Assembly: GCF_003065385.1 (NCBI RefSeq)
Contig: NZ_CP023277.1
Location: forward strand, 832,829 to 896,828
Length of the DNA stretch: 64,000 nt
Direction of reading: 5' to 3'
DNA from: Polynucleobacter acidiphobus
Lineage (GTDB): Bacteria > Pseudomonadota > Gammaproteobacteria > Burkholderiales > Burkholderiaceae
Part shown: positions 9,959 through 18,538 of the stretch, piece after piece
Layout: the number at the start of each line of letters is the position of its first letter
Position numbering within the stretch: position 1 is the first letter of the stretch
Made by a program: the position numbers and the translations under genes
Notes under the pieces: generated by a model
What the model was told of the DNA's origin: nothing
The model's database searches: none
Seen by the model: the letters and a program-made list of their open reading frames with translations, nothing else

Positions 9959-11548
9959 ATGTCTGGCGCCCCAACCATCGAATCCAGTGGCATTGAGCTC
10001 AAAGCCAAACTCAATCCAGATTTCGCAACCGTTGTTTCCCCTGAAGCCCTCGAGTTCGTTGCTAAATTGCATCGTGCCTTCGAACCACGCCGTCAGGAAC
10101 TTCTCAAGAAACGGGTTGAGCTAGCAAAAAAATTAGATGCTGGTCAAAAGCTTGATTTCTTGCCAGAAACAAAATCAATCCGTGAGGGCGATTGGAAAAT
10201 TGCTCCAGTACCCAAAGCACTGGAAACGCGCCGCGTTGAACTAACCGGTCCCGTCGATGCCAAGATGGTGATTAATGCCCTGAACTCCGGTGCCGACTCC
10301 TATATGGCGGACTTTGAGGATTCCAATAGCCCCTATTGGGAAAACATTGTGCAAGGGCATGTCAATTTAAAGAAAGCCGTGCGCCGCGATATCGAGCTTA
10401 ACCTCTTTGGTAAAGAATACAAGCTTAATGAAAAAACCGCGACCTTAATTGTTCGTCCTCGCGGTTGGCATCTTGATGAGAAACACGTTTTGGTGGATGG
10501 TCAGCGCGTCTCAGGCGGTATTTTTGACTTCGCCATCTTCACCTTTAATAGCGGCAAGTACCTTGAATCTAGGGGCTTAGGACCATTTTTCTATTTGCCA
10601 AAGATTGAGAGCCATCTCGAAGCGCGTTTGTGGAATGATATTTTCACCATGGCGGAGAAAGAGCTGGGCATGAAGCACGGCAGCATCAAGGCTACGGTAT
10701 TGGTTGAGACCATTAATGCAACTTTTGAAATGGATGAGATCCTTTATGAGTTGCGTGATCACAGTTCGGGCTTAAACGCTGGTCGTTGGGATTACATCTT
10801 CTCTGCGATTAAGAAATTCAAGCTCGATAAAAACTTCTGCTTAGCCGATCGTGTGAAGGTGACCATGACCTCACCCTTCATGCGCTCCTATGCACTCTTT
10901 CTATTAAAGACCTGCCATAAGCGTGGCGCCCCAGCAATGGGCGGTATGAGCGCCTTCATTCCCATTAAGAACGATCCTGAGAAGAATGCGATTGCGCTTG
11001 CAGCCGTGTCGACCGACAAACGTCGCGAAGCGACCGATGGCTACGATGGTAGCTGGGTTGCCCATCCAGGTTTGGTTGAGCTGTGCATGAATGAGTTCAA
11101 AGCCGTATTGGGTGATAAGCCCAATCAATTTGATCGTCAACGCGATGACGTTCAAGTAACCGCTGCGGATTTACTCAACTTTGCTCCTGAAGGACCCATC
11201 ACCGAAGCAGGGCTGCGTTACAACATTAACGTCGGTATCCATTACATGGGCGCTTGGTTGGCTGGTAACGGTTGCGTGCCGATCCACAATTTGATGGAAG
11301 ATGCCGCCACCGCTGAGATCAGCCGCTCGCAAGTATGGCAATGGATTCGGTCGCCCAAAGGAGTTCTCGACGACGGTCGTAAAGTCACCCTTGAGCTGGT
11401 GCGTCAATTGATTGGTGAAGAGCTCACAAAGGTAAAAGACTCGGGTGCTGTTGGACAATTTGATCGCGCTGCCAAGATCTTTGAAGATTTGGTTGCCAAT
11501 GATGATTTCGTGGAGTTCTTAACCCTGCCGCTGTACGAAGAGTTTTAA
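9959..11548 (+). CDS. aceB: malate synthase A
   Basis: Condenses glyoxylate and acetyl-CoA to malate in the glyoxylate bypass. At 529 residues it is the short A isoform. The family signature is present as RDHSSGLNAGRWDYIF, and the active-site segments IVRPRGWHL, VLVETINATF (Mg-binding Glu) and ADFEDSNSP are intact. A ribosome site AGGAG lies 6 nt before the ATG. No isocitrate lyase gene is in the window; glyoxylate carboligase at 62.2 kb draws on the same substrate. Confidence 0.95.
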   Translation: MSGAPTIESSGIELKAKLNPDFATVVSPEALEFVAKLHRAFEPRRQELLKKRVELAKKLDAGQKLDFLPETKSIREGDWKIAPVPKALETRRVELTGPVDAKMVINALNSGADSYMADFEDSNSPYWENIVQGHVNLKKAVRRDIELNLFGKEYKLNEKTATLIVRPRGWHLDEKHVLVDGQRVSGGIFDFAIFTFNSGKYLESRGLGPFFYLPKIESHLEARLWNDIFTMAEKELGMKHGSIKATVLVETINATFEMDEILYELRDHSSGLNAGRWDYIFSAIKKFKLDKNFCLADRVKVTMTSPFMRSYALFLLKTCHKRGAPAMGGMSAFIPIKNDPEKNAIALAAVSTDKRREATDGYDGSWVAHPGLVELCMNEFKAVLGDKPNQFDRQRDDVQVTAADLLNFAPEGPITEAGLRYNINVGIHYMGAWLAGNGCVPIHNLMEDAATAEISRSQVWQWIRSPKGVLDDGRKVTLELVRQLIGEELTKVKDSGAVGQFDRAAKIFEDLVANDDFVEFLTLPLYEEF

Positions 11549-11564
11549 ACCCAGGACATCTAGC

Positions 11565-12290
11565 ATGCGCATCTTGGCCATCGACACTTCGACCTCGTGG
11601 TGTTCGGTGGCCTTATGTTTTGATGACAAGCCGATTGTGCATCGGCATGAGCTGCTCGGCTCAAAAGCCAGTCAACATCTCTTACCTTGGTGCGGTAATC
11701 TTCTGCAGCAGTGTGGTGCACGTTTCTCCGATCTGGATGCGCTCGCGGTGGGCGTGGGTCCAGGAGCGTTTACTGGGGTGCGCCTCTCAGTTGCGGTTGC
11801 CCAAGGACTATCTGTAGGCTCGCAATTGCCAGTGATCCCGGTGACCAGTCTCGATGCGATGGCATCGCAATTTGCGCAACACCATCAAATGCCTCAAAAC
11901 ACGACATTCACCATTGCTCTTGATGCCCGTATGGGTGAAGTGTATTGGGCCCGATATCAATACGATAACTATGAGCTTAAGTCGATTAGCCCAATCCAGC
12001 TGACCGCTCCAGAGGATATTGAGGATAATCATCAGGATCTGATTGCTGGGAACGCCCTTGCCGAGTATGCCGATGATTTCAAAGACCATTTTGTGGGTCG
12101 ACGGATGGATTTGCAGCTAGTACCCAACGCGCTCGGCATCTTGGATCTCGCGCAAGAGCGTTATCAAGCGGGCCAAACGATTCCGGTTGAGCAGCTTGAG
12201 CCCCTCTATATTCGCAATAAAGTTGCTCTTACTACCCAAGAACGTCACGATGCAGCAAGCCGCACCCCAACCGGTCATTTGCTTGGCTGA
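11565..12290 (+). CDS. tsaB: tRNA threonylcarbamoyladenosine biosynthesis protein TsaB
   Basis: A 241-residue ASKHA-fold protein starting MRILAIDTSTSWCSVAL, the TsaB N-terminal signature, with the core GVGPGAFTGVRL. TsaB is the non-catalytic partner of TsaD in making t6A37 on ANN-decoding tRNAs. Length is typical. It begins 16 bp after malate synthase and overlaps rimI by 41 bp, the usual tsaB-rimI arrangement of betaproteobacteria. Confidence 0.92.
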   Translation: MRILAIDTSTSWCSVALCFDDKPIVHRHELLGSKASQHLLPWCGNLLQQCGARFSDLDALAVGVGPGAFTGVRLSVAVAQGLSVGSQLPVIPVTSLDAMASQFAQHHQMPQNTTFTIALDARMGEVYWARYQYDNYELKSISPIQLTAPEDIEDNHQDLIAGNALAEYADDFKDHFVGRRMDLQLVPNALGILDLAQERYQAGQTIPVEQLEPLYIRNKVALTTQERHDAASRTPTGHLLG

Positions 12291-12777
12291 GCTGGTTTTG
12301 GAGCTGATGACCGAATCCGATCTGGATGCGGTCATGGCAATTGAGGCGTTTTCGCATCAGCACCCATGGTCGCGCAAAAACTTTAACGATTCAATCGAAG
12401 CGGGCCATTGGGCATATTGCCTGCGGGAGGTAGACGATCCCGACAAGCGCATTTGGGCCTATTGCATCTTGCTACCCGCGGTCGATGACCTACACCTTCT
12501 CAATATTACGGTGGATACGGATCTGCGCAAACAGGGCGTGGGGCTGCGCCTCATGAGGGCTATCCAAGCGATTGCATCTAATTTATCGATCCCGCGAATT
12601 CTGCTTGAGGTGCGTCCGAGTAATCGTGCGGCAATCGCACTCTATGAGAAGGCAGGGTATGAGGAGTTGGCGCGGCGCAAAGCCTATTACCCAGTAGAAT
12701 CTTCCTCTGGCGCGCGAGAAGACGCGATTGTGATGACCAAAACCATCGATTGCCCTGCAAAACCTTATGAACATTGA
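12250..12777 (+). CDS. rimI: ribosomal protein S18-alanine N-acetyltransferase
   Basis: A GNAT acetyltransferase of 175 residues from this start. The acetyl-CoA loop appears as RKQGVG, with LLEVRPSNRAAIALYEKAGY as the conserved C-terminal GNAT block. RimI acetylates the N-terminal alanine of S18. The frame is open further upstream to 12187, but that would overlap tsaB by over 100 bp; the ATG at 12250 gives the normal N-terminus. Its end overlaps the next gene by 11 bp, so tsaB-rimI-UDG-like are probably translationally coupled. Confidence 0.88.
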   Translation: MQQAAPQPVICLAELVLELMTESDLDAVMAIEAFSHQHPWSRKNFNDSIEAGHWAYCLREVDDPDKRIWAYCILLPAVDDLHLLNITVDTDLRKQGVGLRLMRAIQAIASNLSIPRILLEVRPSNRAAIALYEKAGYEELARRKAYYPVESSSGAREDAIVMTKTIDCPAKPYEH

Positions 12778-13267
12778 CGATCACTCTCGCTACTTGAAAG
12801 AGATGGGTATTACGGAGTGGTCCTTGCGTTCTGCTGCGCAAGACTGTGCGCCCAGCATCACTCCAAGTGTAGAGCCTCATCAAGCCATCTCCAACCAAGA
12901 GCCAAAGGTGTATTGGCTGTTTTATGGTCAGGCACCCGGTGGTGATCAAGAGCGCTTATTCCAGAACATCATTTTGGCCCTCGGGCTTTTACCCAATGAA
13001 TGGGAGTGGCGCTCACTAAGCGATACGCAAGCACCGAATACGCAGTTGCCATGCGTGGCCTTTGCCTTTGGTGAGCCAGCAGCGCAGGCCTTAAGTGGTG
13101 AGCAGGAGCCACTGACGCAGTTGCGCGATGTGGTGCTTGAGATTGCCGGTCAAGATATCCCCTTGATTGCAAGCTTTGATCTGGCGCACTGCCTTAATCG
13201 ACCAAAAGATAAAGCATTGCTGTGGCAAGACCTATTGCTGGCTCGCTCCGTATTGCAATCGCTTTAA
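12767..13267 (+). CDS. degenerate family-4 uracil-DNA glycosylase-like protein
   Basis: A 166-residue protein in the slot where related bacteria carry a family-4 UDG. Traces of that family remain: MGITEWSLR at the N-terminus, GQAPGGDQ where motif 1 GE(G/A)PG is expected, FGEPAAQAL, LTQLRDVV, and a C-terminal helix RPKDKALLWQDLLLA. The catalytic motif 2 (HPSYLL type) reads DLAHCL. The stretch after motif 1 (PFVGxAGxLL) is missing, and the cysteines for the 4Fe-4S cluster are absent. I infer a protein that lost glycosylase activity but stayed intact as a reading frame. Its stop abuts that of convergent lplT. Confidence 0.65.
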   Translation: MNIDDHSRYLKEMGITEWSLRSAAQDCAPSITPSVEPHQAISNQEPKVYWLFYGQAPGGDQERLFQNIILALGLLPNEWEWRSLSDTQAPNTQLPCVAFAFGEPAAQALSGEQEPLTQLRDVVLEIAGQDIPLIASFDLAHCLNRPKDKALLWQDLLLARSVLQSL

Positions 13268-14587
13268 TTAGTGTTTGGCTTCACCAATCAGATGCAGCGA
13301 GTCATACTCGGCCTGGTTGGCTTGATGCTTCTTAATCACTAGCCACATGGTGAGGGCAACACCTAAACCAAAACCAGTAATGACGATGGGAACTGGAACA
13401 TCTAACCAAATCAGCAACGCATAGAGCATGAGCATCATCAGAACCGAGAGGTTCTCATTGAAGTTCTGAACAGCAATGGAGTGGCCTGCAGAGAGTAAAA
13501 CATGGCCACGGTGTTGTAAGAGGGCATTCATTGGAACAACAAAGTAACCCGCTAACCAGCCTACGGTGATCAGTAGGATATAGGCAGGCAGGAGATTAAA
13601 GTTAACCTCTAAAACACCAATCTTAAAGAGCACGATCGATGGAATGTATTCAATATGGTAGATGGCCATGATGCAGACCAGTAAGCCCATCACGACGCCA
13701 TATGGCAGAACATTTAAAGCAGACTTTAATGGAATACGTGAGGCTGCCCAAACCGCACCCCCGGCGACACCAATGGCAGAAACTGCTTGCAAAATAGCCC
13801 CCTGCGAGAGGTTCATATTAAGAGCGGTCTCAGCCCACTTCAGCACAATGAACTGCAAGGTTGCGCCTGCGCCCCAAAATAAGGTGGTGACTGCCAAGGA
13901 GATTTGGCCCAAGCGATCGCGCCACAGAATATGAAAACCCACAAAGAAATCCTTGGTCAACTGAATGGGGTCTAGGCGCTGCTCAGGGTAGCGGGCTCCC
14001 GTATCCGGAATCTTTAAATTAAAGAGGGCAGCGATCAGGTAAATAAACATAATGATCGAGATCGCGGATTCAGCGGGGCTATCAACGCCGGTATTAATCA
14101 GTGGTAAATCAAAACCCATGAGATAGGCCGAGACCTTGCTGCTAATCAGAACACCACCCAACACGGTGCCTGCAATGATGGAACCCACGGTTAAGCCTTC
14201 GATCCAGCCATTGGCGGCAACCAGTTTTTCAGGGGGGAGTAGTTCGGTCAAAATGCCATACTTCGCCGGTGAGTAAGCAGCAGCACCAAGACCCACAATG
14301 GCGTAAGAGGCTAACGGATGAGCTCCCAAGAGCATGGCGGCACATCCAACAATTTTGATGGTGTTGGTGATGAACATCACCTGACCTTTGGGCCTGGAAT
14401 CAGCAAAGGCCGCAACAAAGGCCGCCAACAATACATAGGAGAGTACAAAGAAAAGTTTGAGAAGCGGGGTCATCCACGCCGGGGCAGCGAGCTGGGCTAA
14501 GAGGGCAATGGCCGCAATTAGCAGGGCGTTATCGGCGAGCGACGAAAAAAATTGCGCCGCCATAATGGTGTAAAAACCTGGTTTCAT
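13268..14587 (-). CDS. lplT: lysophospholipid transporter LplT (MFS)
   Basis: A 439-residue inner-membrane major-facilitator protein with about 12 hydrophobic segments and the LplT-type N-terminus (MKPGFYTIMAAQFFSSLADNAL). LplT flips lysophospholipids inward for re-acylation by Aas. The acyltransferase partner is not in this window. The conserved YSPAKYGILTELLPPEKLVAANG loop supports the family. It is convergent with the UDG-like gene (stop codons back to back) and divergent from alr. Confidence 0.88.
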   Translation of the reverse strand: MKPGFYTIMAAQFFSSLADNALLIAAIALLAQLAAPAWMTPLLKLFFVLSYVLLAAFVAAFADSRPKGQVMFITNTIKIVGCAAMLLGAHPLASYAIVGLGAAAYSPAKYGILTELLPPEKLVAANGWIEGLTVGSIIAGTVLGGVLISSKVSAYLMGFDLPLINTGVDSPAESAISIIMFIYLIAALFNLKIPDTGARYPEQRLDPIQLTKDFFVGFHILWRDRLGQISLAVTTLFWGAGATLQFIVLKWAETALNMNLSQGAILQAVSAIGVAGGAVWAASRIPLKSALNVLPYGVVMGLLVCIMAIYHIEYIPSIVLFKIGVLEVNFNLLPAYILLITVGWLAGYFVVPMNALLQHRGHVLLSAGHSIAVQNFNENLSVLMMLMLYALLIWLDVPVPIVITGFGLGVALTMWLVIKKHQANQAEYDSLHLIGEAKH

Positions 14588-14635
14588 TCGTACAATTGCT
14601 TCATTTACTAGATTAGAGCATGAAAGGGGAGATTT

Positions 14636-15721
14636 CTGGAGCGCCCGATTCTGGCTACGATTAACACTGCTGCATTAGGCCACAATTTACGACGGGTCAG
14701 AGAACTCGCCGGTAATTCTCGCATATGGTCTGTGGTTAAAGCCCGTGCCTATGGCCATAGCCTAAGGGCGGCGTTGGCAGGACTCTCGCAGACCGATGGC
14801 TTTGCCGTCTTGGATCTCGATGATGCACGCTGGTTGCGGGCTCAAGGTTGGACTAAGCGCATCTTGCTGCTTGAAGGCCTTTTCCAAGAAAGTGATATTC
14901 CGTCAGTGATTGAGTTGGACTGCGATGTGGTGGTCCATAGCGCTAATCAAGTGACTTGGCTTGAGAGGCAGGTCCATCCCATCACCATCTTCCTCAAACT
15001 CAACTCTGGGATGAATCGCCTTGGATTTCGTCCAGAGGCGTATCGATTGGCCTACCATCGGCTTCATGCCGCAGGGCACCGCATGAACCACATGACGCAC
15101 TTTGCAAATGCCGACTACATCGATCGCGAGCCGTCAGTCGGCGCTCAAATGGAGTGCTTTACTAAGACGATTGATGGATTGGTGGGTGAGACCTCGCTGG
15201 CTAATTCGGCAGCGGTCTTATGGCATCGCAATGCCTTAGGTGATTGGGTTCGCCCCGGAATTATGTTGCATGGTATTTCTCCATCGGGTCAGTTTGCGGA
15301 TATTGCCCATGCTAATTTGCAAGCGGTGATGACCCTGTCAAGCTCCATCATTGCGATTCAAGATCTAGAGCCAGGCGACGCCGTGGGTTATGGATCCCGA
15401 TATCGGGCGACTGGACGGATGCGAATTGGTGTGATTGCTTGTGGCTATGCGGATGGCTATCCCCGTCATGCAAAAGACGGCACCCCGGTCTGGGTTTATG
15501 GGGATGATCCCAGCCAATCCCGAATTTGCCCGATTGCAGGACAGGTCTCCATGGATATGTTGACGATTGATCTCACGCATGCGCCGTGGGCAACCGTCGG
15601 TAGCAAAGTAGAGCTGTGGGGTAAAAACTTACCCGTTGACGATGTGGCAGTACATGCCCAAACAATTGGCTACGAACTGGTGTGCGCGATTGCACCCCGA
15701 GTACCACTCGAAGTTATTTAG
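14636..15721 (+). CDS. alr: alanine racemase, apparent CTG start
   Basis: PLP-dependent interconversion of L- and D-alanine for peptidoglycan. Catalytic Lys35 lies in VVKARAYGHS and the second base lies in CGYADGYPRH. The first ATG/GTG/TTG in frame is the GTG encoding Val33, which would remove the first barrel strand just before the lysine. Upstream the frame reads ERPILATINTAALGHNL, the normal alr N-terminus, beginning at CTG 14636 after GGGGA at 14626-14630; the frame is closed by TGA at 14621. Either CTG is used, or one G too many in the GGGG run separates it from the ATG at 14620. From CTG the enzyme is 361 residues, the usual size. Confidence 0.85.
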   Translation: MERPILATINTAALGHNLRRVRELAGNSRIWSVVKARAYGHSLRAALAGLSQTDGFAVLDLDDARWLRAQGWTKRILLLEGLFQESDIPSVIELDCDVVVHSANQVTWLERQVHPITIFLKLNSGMNRLGFRPEAYRLAYHRLHAAGHRMNHMTHFANADYIDREPSVGAQMECFTKTIDGLVGETSLANSAAVLWHRNALGDWVRPGIMLHGISPSGQFADIAHANLQAVMTLSSSIIAIQDLEPGDAVGYGSRYRATGRMRIGVIACGYADGYPRHAKDGTPVWVYGDDPSQSRICPIAGQVSMDMLTIDLTHAPWATVGSKVELWGKNLPVDDVAVHAQTIGYELVCAIAPRVPLEVI

Positions 15722-16580
15722 TGACCCAGAACTGCCACCACCTGCGCTCTTTCTGAACGCGCTTGCCGGTCTTAAAGATTTGGCTATCTGGAAAGTTGAG
15801 CTTAAAGACCCGCATCGTATCGGAACTCAGGTCAAACATGCCTAAGGCCTGATAAGACTGAGCCAAAATGTAGAGCGCCTCCTCAACCGCCGGTGCACGA
15901 TCGTAATCCCGAATTACGAGCTGCGCACGGTTGGCAGCGGCTAAGTATGCGCCGCGCTCGTAGTAATAGCGCGCCACAATCACGTCAGCCTCTGCTAAAG
16001 AGTTGACGATGTAACGCATGCGATCGAGTGAGTCCGGGGCATATTTACTGTTAGGGAAACGCTCAACCACCACCTTGAAGGATTCAAAGGCCTCTTTGGC
16101 CGCCTTGGGATCGCGTTCACTCAGGTCTTGCCCCGTGAACTTTCCCATAAACCCTAAATCGTCATTAAAGGTGATGAGGCCTTTGAGGTAATACGCGTAA
16201 TCTAAATTGGGACTACCTTGGTGCAACTTAATGAAGCGATCGATTTGCACCATTGCTTGCGCAGGCTCCTGGGCTTTCCAAAAGCAATACGCGGAATTAA
16301 TCTGAGCTTGTTGGGAGTAAGGGCCAAATGGAAAGCGCGCCTCGAGTTTCTCAAAGTACTGACCGCACTTATCAAAATCATTCTCATTCATCTTGTCGCG
16401 CGCCTCGGTATATAGCCTAGCCTCGGACCAGCCCAAGGTTTCATCGGTACTGGTATTGGCGCATGAGGTGAGAAGCAGTGCAGAAGAAACTAGCGAAGCA
16501 AGAAGAACAAGCCTTAAACTAGCACGATGGTGCCCCAAAGGGGGAATTGATAACACAATAAGGTCCTTCCAGCGTGGCAT
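15714..16580 (-). CDS. bamD: outer-membrane assembly lipoprotein BamD
   Basis: A 288-residue lipoprotein. A lipobox LLLTSC near residue 40 gives the lipidated Cys, followed by TPR-like helices; FPFGPYSQQAQINSAYCFWK is the conserved BamD block. BamD is an essential part of the BAM complex that inserts beta-barrel proteins. The ATG at 16580 has AGGAG 9 nt upstream, but the GTG at 16556, preceded by AAGGA, would also give a good signal peptide. With the ATG, the 5' end overlaps the divergent rluD start by 7 bp; the 3' end overlaps alr by 8 bp. Confidence 0.92.
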   Translation of the reverse strand: MPRWKDLIVLSIPPLGHHRASLRLVLLASLVSSALLLTSCANTSTDETLGWSEARLYTEARDKMNENDFDKCGQYFEKLEARFPFGPYSQQAQINSAYCFWKAQEPAQAMVQIDRFIKLHQGSPNLDYAYYLKGLITFNDDLGFMGKFTGQDLSERDPKAAKEAFESFKVVVERFPNSKYAPDSLDRMRYIVNSLAEADVIVARYYYERGAYLAAANRAQLVIRDYDRAPAVEEALYILAQSYQALGMFDLSSDTMRVFKLNFPDSQIFKTGKRVQKERRWWQFWVTK

Positions 16581-17608
16581 TGCCGCAAACTCCTGATCCG
16601 AATCCCTCTGATTATATCGATGATGAGGATTTCATTGCGCTTGAGATCCCAGATGCATGGGCGGGAGAGCGTTTAGATAAAGTCTTAGCCCATTTTTTAA
16701 CCGACTACTCGCGTAATCGGATACAGGCATGGGCCAATCAAGGGGCGGTTCTGGTCGATGGCAAGGTTGTCAAATCACGCCAGATTCTGCGAGGCGGTGA
16801 GGCGATTCGGGTCTTTCCACAAGAGATGTCGGAGCAACATGCATTTGAGCCAGAAGATATTCCCCTCAATTGCATCTATGAAGATGATCATCTCTTGGTC
16901 TTTAATAAAGCGGCTGGGATGGTGATGCATCCGGCGGCTGGCAATTGGACTGGAACGGTACTCAATGGTCTTCTGTTTCATTACCCCGAGCTCGCCCAGT
17001 TGCCTCGTGCTGGGATTGTGCATCGACTCGATAAGGACACCTCAGGACTCTTTGTCGTGGCTCGTACGGCATTGGCCCAAACCGCCTTAGTGCGACTTTT
17101 ACAAGATCATTTAGTTGAGCGGCGCTATCTGGCTTGGGTGTGGGGCGATACTCCATTGCACGGAACGATCAATGCCGCCTTGGCACGCGACCCACGTGAT
17201 CGATTGAAAATCGCGGTAGTTCCACCAGATTCCAGAGTGGCAAACGCCAAAGCCGCACGCACCCATTACAAACGCTTAGCGCTGGGCGCCTACCAACAAA
17301 GTAAGGTCTCATTATTGGAGTGTCGCTTGGAGACCGGTCGAACCCATCAAATTCGCGTTCATCTTGAGTCCTTGTCGTATCCATTATTAGGTGACCCGGT
17401 GTATCGCAAACGAATCCCAGCGGCTGCGAGCCAGTTGTTCTTAAAGCGCCAAGCCCTCCATGCGTTTGCGTTGGAGTTTGTGCATCCAAGCACACACGAA
17501 CCGATGCGATGGTTTGCTCCCATTCCAAATGATCTCTTAGAACTGCATGCGCAAGTGCACATGGATGCCGCAGATCTTCCCAAACCATTTGATGATTCTT
17601 CCTCATGA
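16574..17608 (+). CDS. rluD: 23S rRNA pseudouridine synthase RluD
   Basis: A 344-residue RluA-family enzyme: N-terminal S4 RNA-binding domain (AGERLDKVLAHFL onward), then the catalytic domain with HRLDKDTSGL holding the nucleophilic Asp, and RLETGRTHQIRVH. RluD forms pseudouridines 1911/1915/1917 in helix 69 of 23S rRNA. It starts at GTG 16574 with AAGG 10 nt upstream. Facing bamD and followed by pgeF with a 4-bp ATGA overlap is the usual neighbourhood. A non-RluD RluA relative is possible but less likely. Confidence 0.9.
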   Translation: MALPQTPDPNPSDYIDDEDFIALEIPDAWAGERLDKVLAHFLTDYSRNRIQAWANQGAVLVDGKVVKSRQILRGGEAIRVFPQEMSEQHAFEPEDIPLNCIYEDDHLLVFNKAAGMVMHPAAGNWTGTVLNGLLFHYPELAQLPRAGIVHRLDKDTSGLFVVARTALAQTALVRLLQDHLVERRYLAWVWGDTPLHGTINAALARDPRDRLKIAVVPPDSRVANAKAARTHYKRLALGAYQQSKVSLLECRLETGRTHQIRVHLESLSYPLLGDPVYRKRIPAAASQLFLKRQALHAFALEFVHPSTHEPMRWFAPIPNDLLELHAQVHMDAADLPKPFDDSSS

Positions 17609-18396
17609 GCCCGCTTCGTATTCTGAGACCCGATTGGCCGGCACCTACTAATGTGCATGCCTTTACAACCACCCGGCAAGGTGGCTTTAGTCAAGCACCA
17701 TATGATCAATTCAATCTAGGCGCATTTGCTGGTGAGGATCTGCAAACCGTGCAACAAAATCGGGCCTTGCTCAACGCCTTATTACCGCAAGCACCGTTTT
17801 GGATTAAGCAAGTACACGGCACCGATGTAGTTCAAGTAAAAGGTGTTCACGAGGGGATGGGTGACTCCATCATTGAGGCGGACGCGAGTATGACGACCGA
17901 TCCGCAAACTGTGTTGAGCATCTTGGCAGCCGATTGCATGCCAGTGCTCTTCACGAATCGAGCAGGAACAGCAGTCGCTGCCGCGCATGCCGGTTGGCGC
18001 GGACTGTGTGCCGGTGTTCTGGAAAATACCGTAGCCAAACTTCTTCAGGAGTCCTCAAGCACCGCATCTGATGTACTTGCATGGATTGGTCCAAGCATCT
18101 CGGTCGCACATTACGAAGTGGGCGCCGAAGTGCGTACTGCTTTTATGGAGTCAGCAGCGCAATTTAATTATTCACTCGATGATGCGTGTTTTATTCCCAA
18201 TCGTGCATCCAGTTCAGAGAAGTACTGGGCCGATCTGCCACGAATTGCCAAATCCCGACTACAGGCCTTGGGTATTGGCGCGGTTTATGGCGGTGATTTA
18301 TGTACCTTCAGTGACCCTGAGCGTTTTTACTCCTACCGCCGCGAAACCCCCACAGGACGCTTTGCCAGCTTGATTTGGTTCAATCCCAAGCCCTAG
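17605..18396 (+). CDS. pgeF: peptidoglycan editing factor PgeF (YfiH/LACC1 family)
   Basis: A 263-residue cytoplasmic protein of the former polyphenol-oxidase (DUF152) family. Signature segments are seen: KQVHGTDV, LAADCMPVLF, AAAHAGWRGLCAGVLENTV with metal/active-site His and Cys, and GPSISVAHYEVG. PgeF removes mis-incorporated residues from peptidoglycan precursors; relatives act on purine nucleosides. Its start overlaps the rluD stop (ATGA at 17605-17608), so the two are coupled. Confidence 0.9.
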   Translation: MSPLRILRPDWPAPTNVHAFTTTRQGGFSQAPYDQFNLGAFAGEDLQTVQQNRALLNALLPQAPFWIKQVHGTDVVQVKGVHEGMGDSIIEADASMTTDPQTVLSILAADCMPVLFTNRAGTAVAAAHAGWRGLCAGVLENTVAKLLQESSSTASDVLAWIGPSISVAHYEVGAEVRTAFMESAAQFNYSLDDACFIPNRASSSEKYWADLPRIAKSRLQALGIGAVYGGDLCTFSDPERFYSYRRETPTGRFASLIWFNPKP

Positions 18397-18441
18397 TAAT
18401 CAGGGCCATTGCCGCATCCTTGCCCAGCAATCCTGATAAAT

Positions 18442-18468
18442 GCTAGGGTTAGTGCTTATAACCCTAGC
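18442..18468. repeat. perfect 10-bp inverted repeat between pgeF and phaC
   Basis: GCTAGGGTTA (18442-18451) and TAACCCTAGC (18459-18468) are exact reverse complements with a 7-nt spacer. No T-run follows on either strand, so it is a poor intrinsic terminator. It lies 46 bp after pgeF and 71 bp before the phaC ATG, so it may be an operator or a transcript-end hairpin. The remainder of this 142-bp gap shows nothing clear. Confidence 0.8.
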
Positions 18469-18538
18469 GTCATAATCACCTGAGAATAGAGTCGTACTGT
18501 TTAGTTTGATTGACACTTTTAAGAAGATCACCATCATT

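Noticed and set aside
14732..14740. GTG 14732 as the start of alanine racemase
   Set aside because: It would begin two codons before the catalytic lysine and lose the first strand of the barrel.
18506..18538. TTG start of phaC
   Set aside because: No ribosome site and no homology to the family N-terminus; kept only as an alternative.
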